NCBI GenBank assembly: GCA_016210005.1
Contig: JACQVA010000249.1
Coordinates: 1-46,373 of the forward strand
Source of the DNA: Deltaproteobacteria bacterium
GTDB lineage: Bacteria; Desulfobacterota; Binatia; HRBIN30; JACQVA1
DNA: 46,373 nucleotides
Direction: 5' to 3'
The notes under the pieces are model-generated. The model searched no databases and was not told the origin of the DNA. It worked only from the letters and a program-made list of their open reading frames with translations. This document shows, in pieces, positions 25,429-33,475 of this stretch. Position numbers and translations under genes: made by a program. How positions within the stretch are numbered: the stretch's first letter is position 1; each line of letters starts with the position of its first letter.

Positions 25429-25628
25429 CTCCTGGGATTGGAGCCGGTCCGCCGCCGGGTTTCGGCAAGCGCCTTGGCGCCAGGAAGTGGTGGTGCGCAA
25501 TCCGTCCACTCCCCTTGATCCGTTCTAACCCCAGCCGAAGTCCGCGCGTGCCGGCGCAGGAGGTTCGGGATCGCCTGCAGCTTGCTGGATTCCGCCGTTG
25601 CCGCCGCCAAGCTCGCCGCCACCCCACC

Positions 25629-27992
25629 CTAGAACCAGCGGCGAAGTCTCGTCGGAGTTCGTGTCGGTGTCCTGGTTGGGGTTCGTGTTGCTGTCCTGGT
25701 TGGGGTCCGCGTCCGTGTTGGCCTCCGGGTCGCCGTCAGCGTCGGTAACGGCGTACGCGTTGGAGTCCTGGTGCTGGTCTGCGTCAATGTTGCCGTCCGC
25801 GTCGCTGTCGTAGTGCTGGAAAGCATCGCCGTCGCCGTCCGTGTCGCCGTCGGAGTGCGTGTCGGTGTGTTCGTTGTCGCAGGTGGTGCACCTGATGGCG
25901 GTACGACGACCAGAGTAATCGACGAACCCGGGAAGGTGGCAGTGAACCCGCTGGGGCCCACCGCTTGATCGGCCTCCCGGACAATGCTGCCGAGGTTGCT
26001 AGCGCTGTAGCGGTATACCTGTGCGCTGGGGCCGGCGCTGAAGTGGGCGAACGTGACAGCGCTGGTCAGGGCCTGAGCCGTCTTGTTGACGATGACAATG
26101 GTGAGCGTGCCGCTGGTGCTGCGCTGAGCGCCATAGACTGCGAGCTGCGCCTGCTCGGTACTCGTGGCGGCGACGCTGACATCACCGAAGCGGCTATGGG
26201 CGCCGTCGTAGTTCAAGAACACGCGGAACGCGAACGCCACCGGCTGGCTCGCCGTGGGTGGGCTCCAAAGCGCCGCGAGGTCGAGTCCTTCGCGACCGAA
26301 GATGCCAAGCACGTCGGCCTGCGCCAGCGCCCCGTTGAGATGATCCGACGCCCCCCAGTTGTACTCCGTAATGGCGAGCTTGGTCCCAGGATAGTTCGCG
26401 TTCACCCAGTCACGCATGCGGGGAATTAGGCGCACCGCTTCGCCGATCCAGCTCTCGTCAACGTAGGTCGGATCCCATAACGCCCGCGTCGACCGCAGGC
26501 GCAGCGCTTGCGTCGCCGTGCCGCCAACCGGCGACAACGTCACCCCGGACGCCTGCGGGTAGTAGTGCAGGTCGAGGTAGTTCAGGATGCGGACTCCGTG
26601 CTCCTGTTCGTAGGCACGCATCTGTTGCAGGTACCATTCGATGAACGGGACGTTGCCGTGTGCCAGCCGATCCTGCGGGTTGTTCCACCAGGCCCCACCC
26701 GGGGCCCAGTCAAGTGCCGACCAGAAATAGGCCGTCCAGCCCCAGGACGCCGGCCCGAGCGTTTCGGCGGCCGGATCGGTGGCTTTGATGGCGGCCGCAT
26801 AAGCATAGGTGCGATCGCGCATCTCGTCGTAGCTGGTTGGAGCGGGATGCACATCACGGTGGGTGTCGTCCCACAGCTCCGGTTCGTTGTCGAGGTTGTA
26901 GAGGCGTAGGCCGCCACTGGCGGCGTCACCGTACTTGCCCATAAGATGTTGCATCCATTCCTGCACGAACGCCGGCGTGATGGCGATGCTCGTGTCCTGC
27001 GGGTCGTTGCCACTGATGAGCGAACCATCTGGGCGAATGCCGTTGCCGCAATCCGGCATCCACGAATCGGTGGACTGTTGTGCGCCGTACTTGCTGACGC
27101 TGAAACCACACCCGCGGCGCCGATCCTTCGGCGTCCAACCAATCAGCGGAACGGTCAGCAGAGTGGCGGTGTCAGTGCGCCGATCTTGCTCGACGAACTG
27201 ATCACTCGCAGATCCGTCCGGCAGCGCCGCCGGGTTGTCGTTGGGGTTCGGGAGGTTTTCGAAGTACCAGTCGGACGCGTGGTTGTTGCTATCGACCTGC
27301 CAATTGTAGCGCGTCGTGGCGTTTCCTCCCCAACGCCTAACCGGTAGGCCCAGTGCGGCGGCCAGACCCTCGTCGGCGAAGTTCATCCCATAGATAGCTG
27401 AGCTGATCGGATGGCGATCGGCCGCAACATCGATACTGAGCCTTGGTCCCGCCGGCGTCACTGCTGGTGTCGGTGTCGGCAGCGTGGTGGAAATAAACAC
27501 CACGTCGTCGACATAGAACGTCGCTTGCGCTCCGGCCGTGGCATTGAACCAATAGAGGTAGCTGACCGAGCGCGGCGTACCGAGACCTGCTAGTGGCACA
27601 TCGACGGTCTTCCAAGCCCCGGCTGCAGGCGTGAGCGCACGCCGGACCGATGTGCCAGCGGTGCTGTCGCCGACCTCCACCTCGATGACCTGACCACCAC
27701 TGGTGCCACCGTGTACGTAGAAGCGCACAGCGTCGTACGCGCTCGCATCGAACCCTTGCCAGTCGCCGATTTGTAAACCGCTCCATCCCGCGGTGAACGT
27801 CACCGCGATCGACGCGTTCCCCGCATGGACCGGAGCGGTCTTGTTGAAGTCACGGGTCACCCCACCCCACGACCAATCCGCCCAATTGCTCGCGAGCGCG
27901 TCGTCATACACCGTGGCAGTACCGGCAAGCGTTGGGCTCACAGCGAGAACGACAAAGCAGGTGAGCAGCAGAGAGAATCGTGTGCGAGTCAT
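25629..27992 (-). CDS. Secreted GH44 glycoside hydrolase
   Basis: A 787-residue exported glycosidase, expected to cleave beta-1,4-glucans such as cellulose or xyloglucan by a retaining mechanism. A Sec signal (1-23, 'FSLLLTCFVVLAVSPTLAG') precedes a beta-sandwich, carbohydrate-binding-like module (about 27-170), a short Thr-Pro linker, and the GH44 TIM barrel plus beta domain (about 185-700). The acid/base Glu370 is in 'LDNEPELWDDTHRDVHP' and the nucleophile Glu543 in 'ITEYNWG'. The last 85 residues are a low-complexity Thr/Pro/Arg tail ending LRRWF. It stands alone on the minus strand, with 200 nt to the convergent DUF523 gene. I see no regulatory site. A free-living polymer degrader is suggested. 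Confidence 0.88.
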   Translation of the reverse strand: MTRTRFSLLLTCFVVLAVSPTLAGTATVYDDALASNWADWSWGGVTRDFNKTAPVHAGNASIAVTFTAGWSGLQIGDWQGFDASAYDAVRFYVHGGTSGGQVIEVEVGDSTAGTSVRRALTPAAGAWKTVDVPLAGLGTPRSVSYLYWFNATAGAQATFYVDDVVFISTTLPTPTPAVTPAGPRLSIDVAADRHPISSAIYGMNFADEGLAAALGLPVRRWGGNATTRYNWQVDSNNHASDWYFENLPNPNDNPAALPDGSASDQFVEQDRRTDTATLLTVPLIGWTPKDRRRGCGFSVSKYGAQQSTDSWMPDCGNGIRPDGSLISGNDPQDTSIAITPAFVQEWMQHLMGKYGDAASGGLRLYNLDNEPELWDDTHRDVHPAPTSYDEMRDRTYAYAAAIKATDPAAETLGPASWGWTAYFWSALDWAPGGAWWNNPQDRLAHGNVPFIEWYLQQMRAYEQEHGVRILNYLDLHYYPQASGVTLSPVGGTATQALRLRSTRALWDPTYVDESWIGEAVRLIPRMRDWVNANYPGTKLAITEYNWGASDHLNGALAQADVLGIFGREGLDLAALWSPPTASQPVAFAFRVFLNYDGAHSRFGDVSVAATSTEQAQLAVYGAQRSTSGTLTIVIVNKTAQALTSAVTFAHFSAGPSAQVYRYSASNLGSIVREADQAVGPSGFTATFPGSSITLVVVPPSGAPPATTNTPTRTPTATRTATAMLSSTTTATRTATLTQTSTRTPTRTPLPTLTATRRPTRTRTPTRTATRTPTRTPTRTPTRLRRWF
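25632..25886 (-). repeat. Thr-Pro-Arg tail-coding repeat
   Basis: Degenerate repeats of codons for T-P-T-R/T-A-T-R make up residues 703-787 of the GH44 protein. Near the 3' end of the gene the units become most regular (TPTRTPTRTPTR). Such tails are probably surface-attachment or spacer segments and are prone to length change. Confidence 0.75.
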
Positions 27993-28223
27993 GGCTCAGC
28001 GGCGTAGCGCGCGGCGTGCCACACACCGGGCGAACGGCATCATGCAGGGCGAGGCCCGCAGGACTTGCCGCGAAAGTGCAATGCCCTGCAAACTTTTGAC
28101 ACTCGATCCATGCTGGTTGCCGTCGGCATGAAGCGGTGCCGACCATCACTGGAACTCAACCGAAGCCTTCGTAATCCGTCCAAGCCGTTGTCAGCCTAGC
28201 AGCCGAGGTGGTGTGCATACGCT

Positions 28224-29246
28224 TCACTTCGGCTTGGTGGCGAAGAAGGCGTGGAAGCTGTCGCCCGGCACCAGGCTGCGGCTGCGCGCCTCGACGAAGC
28301 CGGCCTCGCGCATCTGGGCGACCAGTTCCTGGGGCGCGGGCAGACGCCCGCAGCGCTCGGTGCCGGCGCTCCAGATGTCGAGACCGACGGCGGCCGGTCC
28401 GCCGCCGCTGCACGTGGTGGTGAGCAGCAGCTTGCCGCCGGGTTTCAGGAACGCGCGCGCGTGGCGCAGCAACGCCACCCGCTCGCCGACCGGGAAGTAG
28501 TAGATGTTGTTGTGGAAGGTGACGAGGTCGAAGATCGCCTCGGGGGCTCGCTCGCGTACGTCTCCCTTGTCGACGCGAGCTCGGTCGGCGAGCTGCCATT
28601 GGCGCAGATTGGCGTTGGCGAAGTCCGCGACCTCCGGCTGAAGCTCTAGACCGATGGCCGTGAGGTCGGGGTTGCGCTCGGCGGCGTAACGAATGTAGGT
28701 GCCGGAGCCGGCTCCCACTTCGAGGACCTTGAGGGCGCCGCGGTGTGGCACCACTTCATCGATCGCCTCGTGTACGAAAGGCCGAACCAGCGGCGAGGAA
28801 CGAGCGATCAGAATGCCGTCCTGGTCCGCCAATGCGAAGCGCTGGCCGCGCGCCAGCCGCCGCGGGGTCTCGATGACCAGGGTGTGATGGAGCGTGGCCA
28901 CCTCCTCGAGGATGGCGACGATCGCATCGTTCTTAGGCTGCGCCAGGCTGCGCGCCATGAAGCCTGCGAGAGCGTAGCGATCGTTGTCGCTGCGGAGCTC
29001 GCCGAGCCGTACGCCCAGTTCGAGCCACTTGCGCAGCCAGTCGTGGTCGCCGGCATCGTGGACCATCTCGCCGGCCAGCTGGTCGAAAGGCACGGCGCCG
29101 GCGCCGCCCAAGCGCGCCAGCAAGCCGGCGCGAAACGCAGCCACCAGCCACACCAAACGGTAGAAAGGCGTCATCAAGCGCATGGCGCGCAACAAGACGA
29201 GCAGTTGACCTCGACGCAGGACTGCGATTGCGGTTCGCGCTTTCAT
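28224..29246 (-). CDS. SAM-dependent methyltransferase
   Basis: A 340-residue class I methyltransferase. The first ~150 residues are a helical, partly hydrophobic dimerisation/winged-helix-like region as in O-methyltransferases; the SAM motif I is 'ALKVLEVGAGSGTYIRYAAE', motif II region 'LTAIGLELQPEVADFAN', and 'EAIFDLVTFHNNIYYFPV' then 'RAFLKPGGKLLLTTTC' are the later motifs. ATG 29246 is preceded by GAGGAGAGGAGAG; an in-frame start 90 nt upstream overlaps the next gene. It follows the TetR gene (13-nt gap, same strand), so it is likely in that regulator's transcription unit. Substrate unknown. Confidence 0.82.
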   Translation of the reverse strand: MKARTAIAVLRRGQLLVLLRAMRLMTPFYRLVWLVAAFRAGLLARLGGAGAVPFDQLAGEMVHDAGDHDWLRKWLELGVRLGELRSDNDRYALAGFMARSLAQPKNDAIVAILEEVATLHHTLVIETPRRLARGQRFALADQDGILIARSSPLVRPFVHEAIDEVVPHRGALKVLEVGAGSGTYIRYAAERNPDLTAIGLELQPEVADFANANLRQWQLADRARVDKGDVRERAPEAIFDLVTFHNNIYYFPVGERVALLRHARAFLKPGGKLLLTTTCSGGGPAAVGLDIWSAGTERCGRLPAPQELVAQMREAGFVEARSRSLVPGDSFHAFFATKPK

Positions 29247-29259
29247 TGCTCTCCTCTCC

Positions 29260-29964
29260 TCACCGGCCGCGACGGCCGAGTTGATGCGTGCGTTGGCGTG
29301 AGCCGCTGCCCACAGCTGGTGGCGCCAGCCCTTCAATCTGCAGTTCCAGCGCGCGGCGCAGGGAGCGATCGACCTGTTGGCGATCGACCACGGCGTCCGC
29401 CAGCCAGGCCTGCGCGTGGAAGGCGTAGTGCGCGAAGAAAGCGTTCACCTGATCGGGCACCGCCACGTCCGTGCGCAATTCGCCGCCGGCGCGCCCGCGC
29501 TCAACCAGCGCGGCGATCGCGGCGAGGTAGTCCTCGGTGAGCGCGTTCATCGCTGCCGGCTGCTGGGTGCGATAGAAGAACTCGCCGGCGATCACCCGCG
29601 AGAGTTCAGGGCTGCGCGCGTAGAAGTCGAGAAAGCCTCGGAACAGATGCATCAGGGCGTCGGCCAAGGGCAGGGTGGTGCAAGTGCGCGCCGTCCGCTG
29701 GCGCAGGATTTCATGCACCTCGTCGCGGAAGACGAGGAACAGCAGCTCGCGCTTGTCGCGGGCGTAGAGGAAGAGCGTGCCGGTGGCGATACCCGCCCGC
29801 CGGCAGATCGCGCGCGCCGTCGCGCCCTCGAAGCCCTTCTTGGCGAAAAGCTCGCGCGCCGCGCGCTTGATGCGGGCGAGCTTGTCCTGCTTGTTGCGCT
29901 CACGCAGCCCCACGGGCGCGGCTCGGGTCGGGCTCTCCCCGGTCTCCACAATGAACATGTTCAT
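29260..29964 (-). CDS. TetR-family regulator (self-operator at start)
   Basis: A 234-residue TetR/AcrR repressor. The N-terminal HTH domain reads 'RIKRAARELFAKKGFEGATA', then 'RAICRRAGIATGTLFLYARDKRELLF', the standard recognition helix. The C-terminal helical ligand domain is not recognised; the last ~25 residues are low-complexity. The start ATG 29964 and a second ATG two codons later both lie within a 16-bp perfect palindrome, so the protein very likely represses its own gene and the methyltransferase that follows. It is divergent from another TetR gene at 30243. Confidence 0.87.
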   Translation of the reverse strand: MNMFIVETGESPTRAAPVGLRERNKQDKLARIKRAARELFAKKGFEGATARAICRRAGIATGTLFLYARDKRELLFLVFRDEVHEILRQRTARTCTTLPLADALMHLFRGFLDFYARSPELSRVIAGEFFYRTQQPAAMNALTEDYLAAIAALVERGRAGGELRTDVAVPDQVNAFFAHYAFHAQAWLADAVVDRQQVDRSLRRALELQIEGLAPPAVGSGSRQRTHQLGRRGR

Positions 29965-29981
29965 TTATAAGCATGTTCATT
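29950..29981. promoter_or_regulatory. Probable TetR operator
   Basis: AATGAACATGTTCATT (29950-29965) is a perfect 16-bp palindrome, and the 10-mer CATGTTCATT recurs at 29972-29981. TGAACATG and CATGTTCA also form an inverted pair across 12 nt. The palindrome covers the first codons of the TetR gene at 29964, typical for autoregulation. Binding is inferred. Confidence 0.65.
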
Positions 29982-30061
29982 TTTCTCGCGCAAGCCCCCC
30001 TCGGGACCGAATCGCCGGCCTGGGCAGCCGAGGGCGCCAACGGCAAGCTCACCGACGCAGT

Positions 30062-30139
30062 CAGCCGATTCAACCGATGCGAAGGACAAGAGGCACCCGC
30101 GCGCGCAGTCGCAATCCGTTGAATCCGCCTAATCGGCTG
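30062..30139. repeat. Hairpin intergenic repeat, copy A
   Basis: A 78-nt imperfect inverted repeat. The ends CAGCCGATT and AATCGGCTG pair perfectly, and the inner ATTCAACCGATGCGA pairs with TCGCAATCCGTTGAAT with small bulges. The 15-mer AATCCGTTGAATCCG (30113-30127) differs by one base from a 15-mer in copy B at 33579-33593, and the inner GACAAGAGGCAC is also shared (10 of 12). It may be a REP-like mobile or processed element. Confidence 0.55.
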
Positions 30140-30189
30140 CACCCCAAAGGAACCGCTGCCGGGCGACCGTCGCTGCCCGTGCGCCCCGC

Positions 30190-30238
30190 TTGACACTCCC
30201 CTTGGGCCGCGGCAATAGTGAATGCGGCTTCACTATTG
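30190..30238 (+). promoter_or_regulatory. Promoter and palindromic operator of TetR gene
   Basis: A consensus TTGACA (30190-30195) is followed 17-18 nt later by CAATAGT as a -10 region. The -10 is part of a perfect inverted repeat CAATAGTGAA-N6-TTCACTATTG (30213-30238). An operator over the -10 box, just before the TetR ATG at 30243, implies autorepression. The sequence differs from the operator at 29950, so the two TetR proteins should not cross-bind strongly. Confidence 0.68.
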
Positions 30239-30242
30239 CTGC

Positions 30243-30920
30243 ATGGTCACGCGTGCCCCCAAACGAGCCGCCCACGAACGCAAGCGCTTGATCCTCGAAG
30301 GCGCCCGCGCGGTGTTCGCCGGCTCCAGCTACACCAACGCCAACACCGCCAAGGTGGCCCGCGCCGCCGGAGTGTCCGCCCCCGCCCTCTACCGCTACTT
30401 TCCCAGCAAGAAGCAGCTGTACCTGTCCACGCTCAAGGACGCGGGCCCGCGCCTGTTGCACATCTGGCAGCGGCTGGCCCAAGAAGCGGCCGATCCGCTC
30501 GACCTCATCTGGACCCTCGGCCTGGCTTACTACGACCGCGTGCTCGAGCGCTCGCCCGTCATGCGGCTGTGGTTCCAGGCCCTCGGCGAGGTCGGCGACC
30601 GCCAGGTCCGCGCCGCGCTCGCCGGCAACTTCACCGCGGCGGTCGATTTCCTGGAGCGCAATCTCGAGGCCGGCAAGGCCCAGGGCTTGGTGCGCCGCGA
30701 TCTCGACGCGCGTGTCGCCGCCTGGCACTTCATGGCCATCGGCCTGACCTTCGATCTCATCCACCTGCTCGGCCGCGACCACGAACTCGACCGCAGCAAG
30801 GTCGAGAACTGGGGCCGCCTCTACCTGGAGTCAGTACAGGCAGCGCCCCGTGGCTCCAGCGCGCCGCACCGCCGCCGCGCCGCCTCGAGCAGCCACTCTG
30901 GCCGTCGCCAGCGCCACTGA
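30243..30920 (+). CDS. TetR-family regulator
   Basis: A 225-residue TetR repressor with HTH 'RLILEGARAVFAGSSYTNAN', then 'TAKVARAAGVSAPALYRYFPSKKQLYL', and a TetR_C-like helical effector domain. The upstream ATG at 30222 lies inside the operator palindrome, so ATG 30243, outside it, is chosen. The C-terminal ~20 residues are Ser/Arg-rich and probably disordered. The next gene follows after 35 nt on the same strand and a crotonase after that, suggesting that these are its targets, perhaps with acyl-CoA compounds as inducers (inference). Confidence 0.87.
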   Translation: MVTRAPKRAAHERKRLILEGARAVFAGSSYTNANTAKVARAAGVSAPALYRYFPSKKQLYLSTLKDAGPRLLHIWQRLAQEAADPLDLIWTLGLAYYDRVLERSPVMRLWFQALGEVGDRQVRAALAGNFTAAVDFLERNLEAGKAQGLVRRDLDARVAAWHFMAIGLTFDLIHLLGRDHELDRSKVENWGRLYLESVQAAPRGSSAPHRRRAASSSHSGRRQRH

Positions 30921-30955
30921 CCGACTGCCACGCAACAGCAACCCAGGAGACGCCA

Positions 30956-31486
30956 ATGAGCCAACGCCAAGATCCACCACTCAGAGTGAGCGCCCAGGCG
31001 GAGCGGGAATCGCTGCTCTTGCGCTGCTGGATGACGCACGACGCCATGTGGTTTTTCCACTGCGCCCAGGCATGCGGCATGGAGACGACTAACAAGATCA
31101 ACAAGGCGGCGGTGCGCTCGATGGCACAGATCGAGATCAAACGAATCAAGAAGGCGGTCGGCATCGAAAGGGTCGAAACCTTCCCGCAGCTCGTTGATCT
31201 GATGCACGCGGCCTTCGACTTGATGAAAGCCGACTTCATGGGGTTCAGCTGGCGCGTCTCGGCCGAGAACACCCTCCACTGGGACATGCCGCGCTGCTTC
31301 GCTTACGACGGCGTCCAGAAGCTCGGCGTCGCCGATCAATATCAGTGCGGCATCTTCGAGCGCATGGAGGGCTGGGCCGAAGGGCTCGGGCTCAACTACA
31401 CCGTTACGCCGCAGGTGTCCGGCTGCATGATGCACAGCGAGGGCCGCTGCTTTCGTGATTTCAAGTTCCAGTTTTCCCTGCCGTAG
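30956..31486 (+). CDS. DUF6125-like protein
   Basis: A 176-residue protein similar in pattern to the DUF6125 family of proteobacterial genes near TetR regulators. It carries 'LLLRCWMTHDAMWFFHCAQA' at the N-terminus, 'MSAQIEIKRIKKAVG'-type helix in the middle (residue region 50-70), 'GFSWRVSAENTLHWDMPRC' and ends 'GCMMHSEGRCFRDFKFQFSL'. Six to seven cysteines are present (RCW, HCA, ACG, PRC, QCG, GCM, RCF), so metal or cofactor binding is possible. No signal or membrane segment. The ATG has CAGGAGA at good distance. Function unknown; family assignment is by memory of the pattern only. Confidence 0.6.
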   Translation: MSQRQDPPLRVSAQAERESLLLRCWMTHDAMWFFHCAQACGMETTNKINKAAVRSMAQIEIKRIKKAVGIERVETFPQLVDLMHAAFDLMKADFMGFSWRVSAENTLHWDMPRCFAYDGVQKLGVADQYQCGIFERMEGWAEGLGLNYTVTPQVSGCMMHSEGRCFRDFKFQFSLP

Positions 31487-31516
31487 CCCGACCCTTACCG
31501 TTCAGGAGCCGGAAAG

Positions 31517-32203
31517 ATGGATCGACCCAAGTACGAGTTCATTCGCCTCGCGGAAGCCGATGGCGGCGTCGTCACGCTTACCCTCAATCGTCCCGACAAG
31601 AAGAACGCGCTCTCGATCGCATTGCGCGACGAGGTGAGCGATGCCTTGGCCGGTCTCGCCGGCATGGACTCCGTCAAGGTGGTCGTCGTCACCGGCAGCG
31701 GCACCGTCTTTTCCGCCGGTTTCGATCTCAAGGAATTCGCCCGCGTCACCGAGCCCGAGTTCGCCAAGCAACTGTGGGACTCCAGCGACCGCTTCCACCG
31801 GGCGCTGCTCGAGTTTCCGCTGCCGACCATCGCCGCCGTCAACGGGCCTGCGCTCGCTGGTGGGTTCGACCTCGCGGTGCTCTGCGATCTGCGAATCGCA
31901 GCCGAGACCGCCACCTTCGCCCATCCCGAGATCACCTTCGGCGACGTCGTCTACTCGCCGCTGCACGACCTGGTCGGCGGCGCGCTGGCGCGGGAGCTGT
32001 GCCTGACCGGCCGGAGCGTCGGCGCCGCCGAAGCGCTCGCGCTCCGCCTGGTGTCGGCAGTGGTGCCGGCCGAGGAATTAGAGGCTCAGACCCGGCGCTG
32101 GGCGGCACAGATTGTCCGCACCCCGCGAGATATCCTCAAACGAACGAAGGCGAAGATCATCCGCCGCGCCGCCATCGGCTTTCGCACCACGCTCGATCTC
32201 TGA
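31517..32203 (+). CDS. Crotonase (enoyl-CoA hydratase/isomerase)
   Basis: A 228-residue crotonase-fold protein, somewhat shorter than the usual ~260. The first oxyanion block is 'GTVFSAGFDLKEFARV' and the second 'AAVNGPALAGGFDLAVLCDL'. The hydratase Glu after the GGG motif is Asp here (GGFDLA), and the normal 'PGxGGTQRL' second catalytic block is replaced by 'YSPLHDLVGGALARELCLTG'. So hydration of enoyl-CoA by the two-Glu mechanism is doubtful; isomerase, hydrolase or another crotonase reaction is possible. It lies 30 nt after the DUF6125-like gene and probably shares its transcript. Confidence 0.83.
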   Translation: MDRPKYEFIRLAEADGGVVTLTLNRPDKKNALSIALRDEVSDALAGLAGMDSVKVVVVTGSGTVFSAGFDLKEFARVTEPEFAKQLWDSSDRFHRALLEFPLPTIAAVNGPALAGGFDLAVLCDLRIAAETATFAHPEITFGDVVYSPLHDLVGGALARELCLTGRSVGAAEALALRLVSAVVPAEELEAQTRRWAAQIVRTPRDILKRTKAKIIRRAAIGFRTTLDL

Positions 32204-32302
32204 CCCCTTCCCGGCAGTCTTGGCGGCTAGCCGCGTCGCCGCGTCTTCGCGCCGCCACCGCCCGTGTCCCGCGAGCCGAGAGCCGGGAGGGCACGTCCGT
32301 TA

Positions 32303-32331
32303 TTGACTGAGCATTCTAGAACGTGTATTCG
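32303..32331 (+). promoter_or_regulatory. Candidate promoter of third TetR gene
   Basis: TTGACT (32303-32308) and TATTCG (32326-32331) are 17 nt apart, ending 8 nt before the ATG at 32339. The spacer contains TTCTAGAA, an 8-bp palindrome, and TAGAACGTGTATTC, which loosely fits TetR-type AAC-N2-GT operators. A near-leaderless mRNA would result. Pattern match only. Confidence 0.4.
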
Positions 32332-32338
32332 CATATTC

Positions 32339-32965
32339 ATGGGACGGCCCTCACGCCACGTCGAGGCCAGCATCCTGGAGAGCGCCAAGCAGCTGTCGGC
32401 CGAGGTCGGCCCGCACAAGCTCACCATCGCCGCCGTTGCCGCCCGCACCGGCGCTCCGGTGGGCTCGATCTATCACCGCTACGCCTCGCGCGACGAAATT
32501 CTCGCCACCGTGTGGCTCGAGCTGGTGGAAGCCTTCCAGGAGCAGTTCCTGGCGGCGCTCGCCGGCGATGATCCGGTGGCGGCGGGACTCGCGGCTGTCC
32601 GTTTCACCTGCGACTGGGTTCGGCGCCATCCGCGCGAGGCGCGGCTCATGCTCGTGCACCGCCGGGAGGACTTTGCCGCCGAGCGCTGGTCAAAGAGCCA
32701 CCGGCGTCGGGCGCAAGTACTTACCGCGCAAGCGCACGAGAGTCTGCGCCGTTACGCTTCCCGCTTGCGCGGACGGAGCGGGCCGGCTCAGCTGCGCAGC
32801 GTCCGCTTTGCCTTGGTGGACTTGCCCACGGCCGCGCTGAAGCCCGACCTCGAAAGCGGTATTCCGCTGCCCAAGCAGACCGAAGCACTCTTGCTCGACA
32901 CCTGCGCCTACGCGCTCCGCCAGATCACCGGAGGGCGCCGGCGCGTGAAATCGGGACGAGTCTAA
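32339..32965 (+). CDS. TetR-family regulator
   Basis: A 208-residue TetR regulator: 'RHVEASILESAKQLSAEVGP', then 'KLTIAAVAARTGAPVGSIYHRYASRDEILA' is a canonical HTH with GSIYHRY recognition helix. The ligand domain includes 'VRFTCDWVRRHPREARLMLVHRRED'. The ATG at 32339 begins MGRPSRH, a typical TetR start; the frame continues upstream without homology. The SRPBCC gene starts 22 nt after the stop and is a probable co-transcribed partner. Confidence 0.86.
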   Translation: MGRPSRHVEASILESAKQLSAEVGPHKLTIAAVAARTGAPVGSIYHRYASRDEILATVWLELVEAFQEQFLAALAGDDPVAAGLAAVRFTCDWVRRHPREARLMLVHRREDFAAERWSKSHRRRAQVLTAQAHESLRRYASRLRGRSGPAQLRSVRFALVDLPTAALKPDLESGIPLPKQTEALLLDTCAYALRQITGGRRRVKSGRV

Positions 32966-32987
32966 CAGCAAGCAACGGAGGTGAATC

Positions 32988-33461
32988 ATGTCACAGGCAT
33001 TGCATCACGAAGCCGTCTTCCAACGGCCGCTTGTCGAGGTCTTCGAGTTGATCACGACCACCGGTTGTTGGCCGCAGTGGCACCCGGCCACGCACGCGGT
33101 CAGCGGGCAGACGCTGCGACCGGCACAGCTGGGCGATGAGTGCACCGAGGCCATGCGCACGGCGGGTTTCTTTGAAGGGCACATTTCATGGCGCGTTGTC
33201 GCCTGCGAGACCCCGGTACGCTGGGCTATCGCCAGCACCGAGATTGCGGTGCCCTTGCTCTCTCGGGCAAAGGTGCGGGTGGAGTATGCCCTCGAGGCGG
33301 AAAGAGGTGGCACGCGCCTGTTCCGCTGCTTCGACTATGAATTGCCGCGGCACCTCTGGTTACTCGATCGGCTGTACTTCCACGCCAAGATGGAAAGCGA
33401 ATCGGTCGAGGCCTTGCGGCGGCTGGTGCCGCTGGTCGATCGGACACGCGTGGCGGCGTGA
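32988..33461 (+). CDS. SRPBCC-fold (START/cyclase-like) protein
   Basis: A 157-residue small protein with the SRPBCC pattern: 'HHEAVFQRPLVEVFELITTT' followed by 'CWPQWHPATHAVSG' at the start and a long C-terminal helix 'YFHAKMESESVEALRRLVPL'. These proteins bind hydrophobic ligands in a deep cavity and can act as polyketide cyclases, lipid carriers or hydrolases. GGAGGTGAATC precedes the ATG. The family match is by overall pattern; ligand unknown. TetR control is likely from position. Confidence 0.75.
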   Translation: MSQALHHEAVFQRPLVEVFELITTTGCWPQWHPATHAVSGQTLRPAQLGDECTEAMRTAGFFEGHISWRVVACETPVRWAIASTEIAVPLLSRAKVRVEYALEAERGGTRLFRCFDYELPRHLWLLDRLYFHAKMESESVEALRRLVPLVDRTRVAA

Positions 33462-33475
33462 GTCGCCGGGGTGAG

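Noticed and set aside
25629-25886. CRISPR-like repeat
   Set aside because: The repeats are short codon-level T-P-T-R repeats inside the GH44 gene, in frame and degenerate, with no spacers.
30218-31486. Single 422-codon frame across TetR and the DUF6125-like gene
   Set aside because: Its first half is in the wrong frame over a clear TetR gene; only the last part from ATG 30956 has an own ribosome site and protein-like composition.
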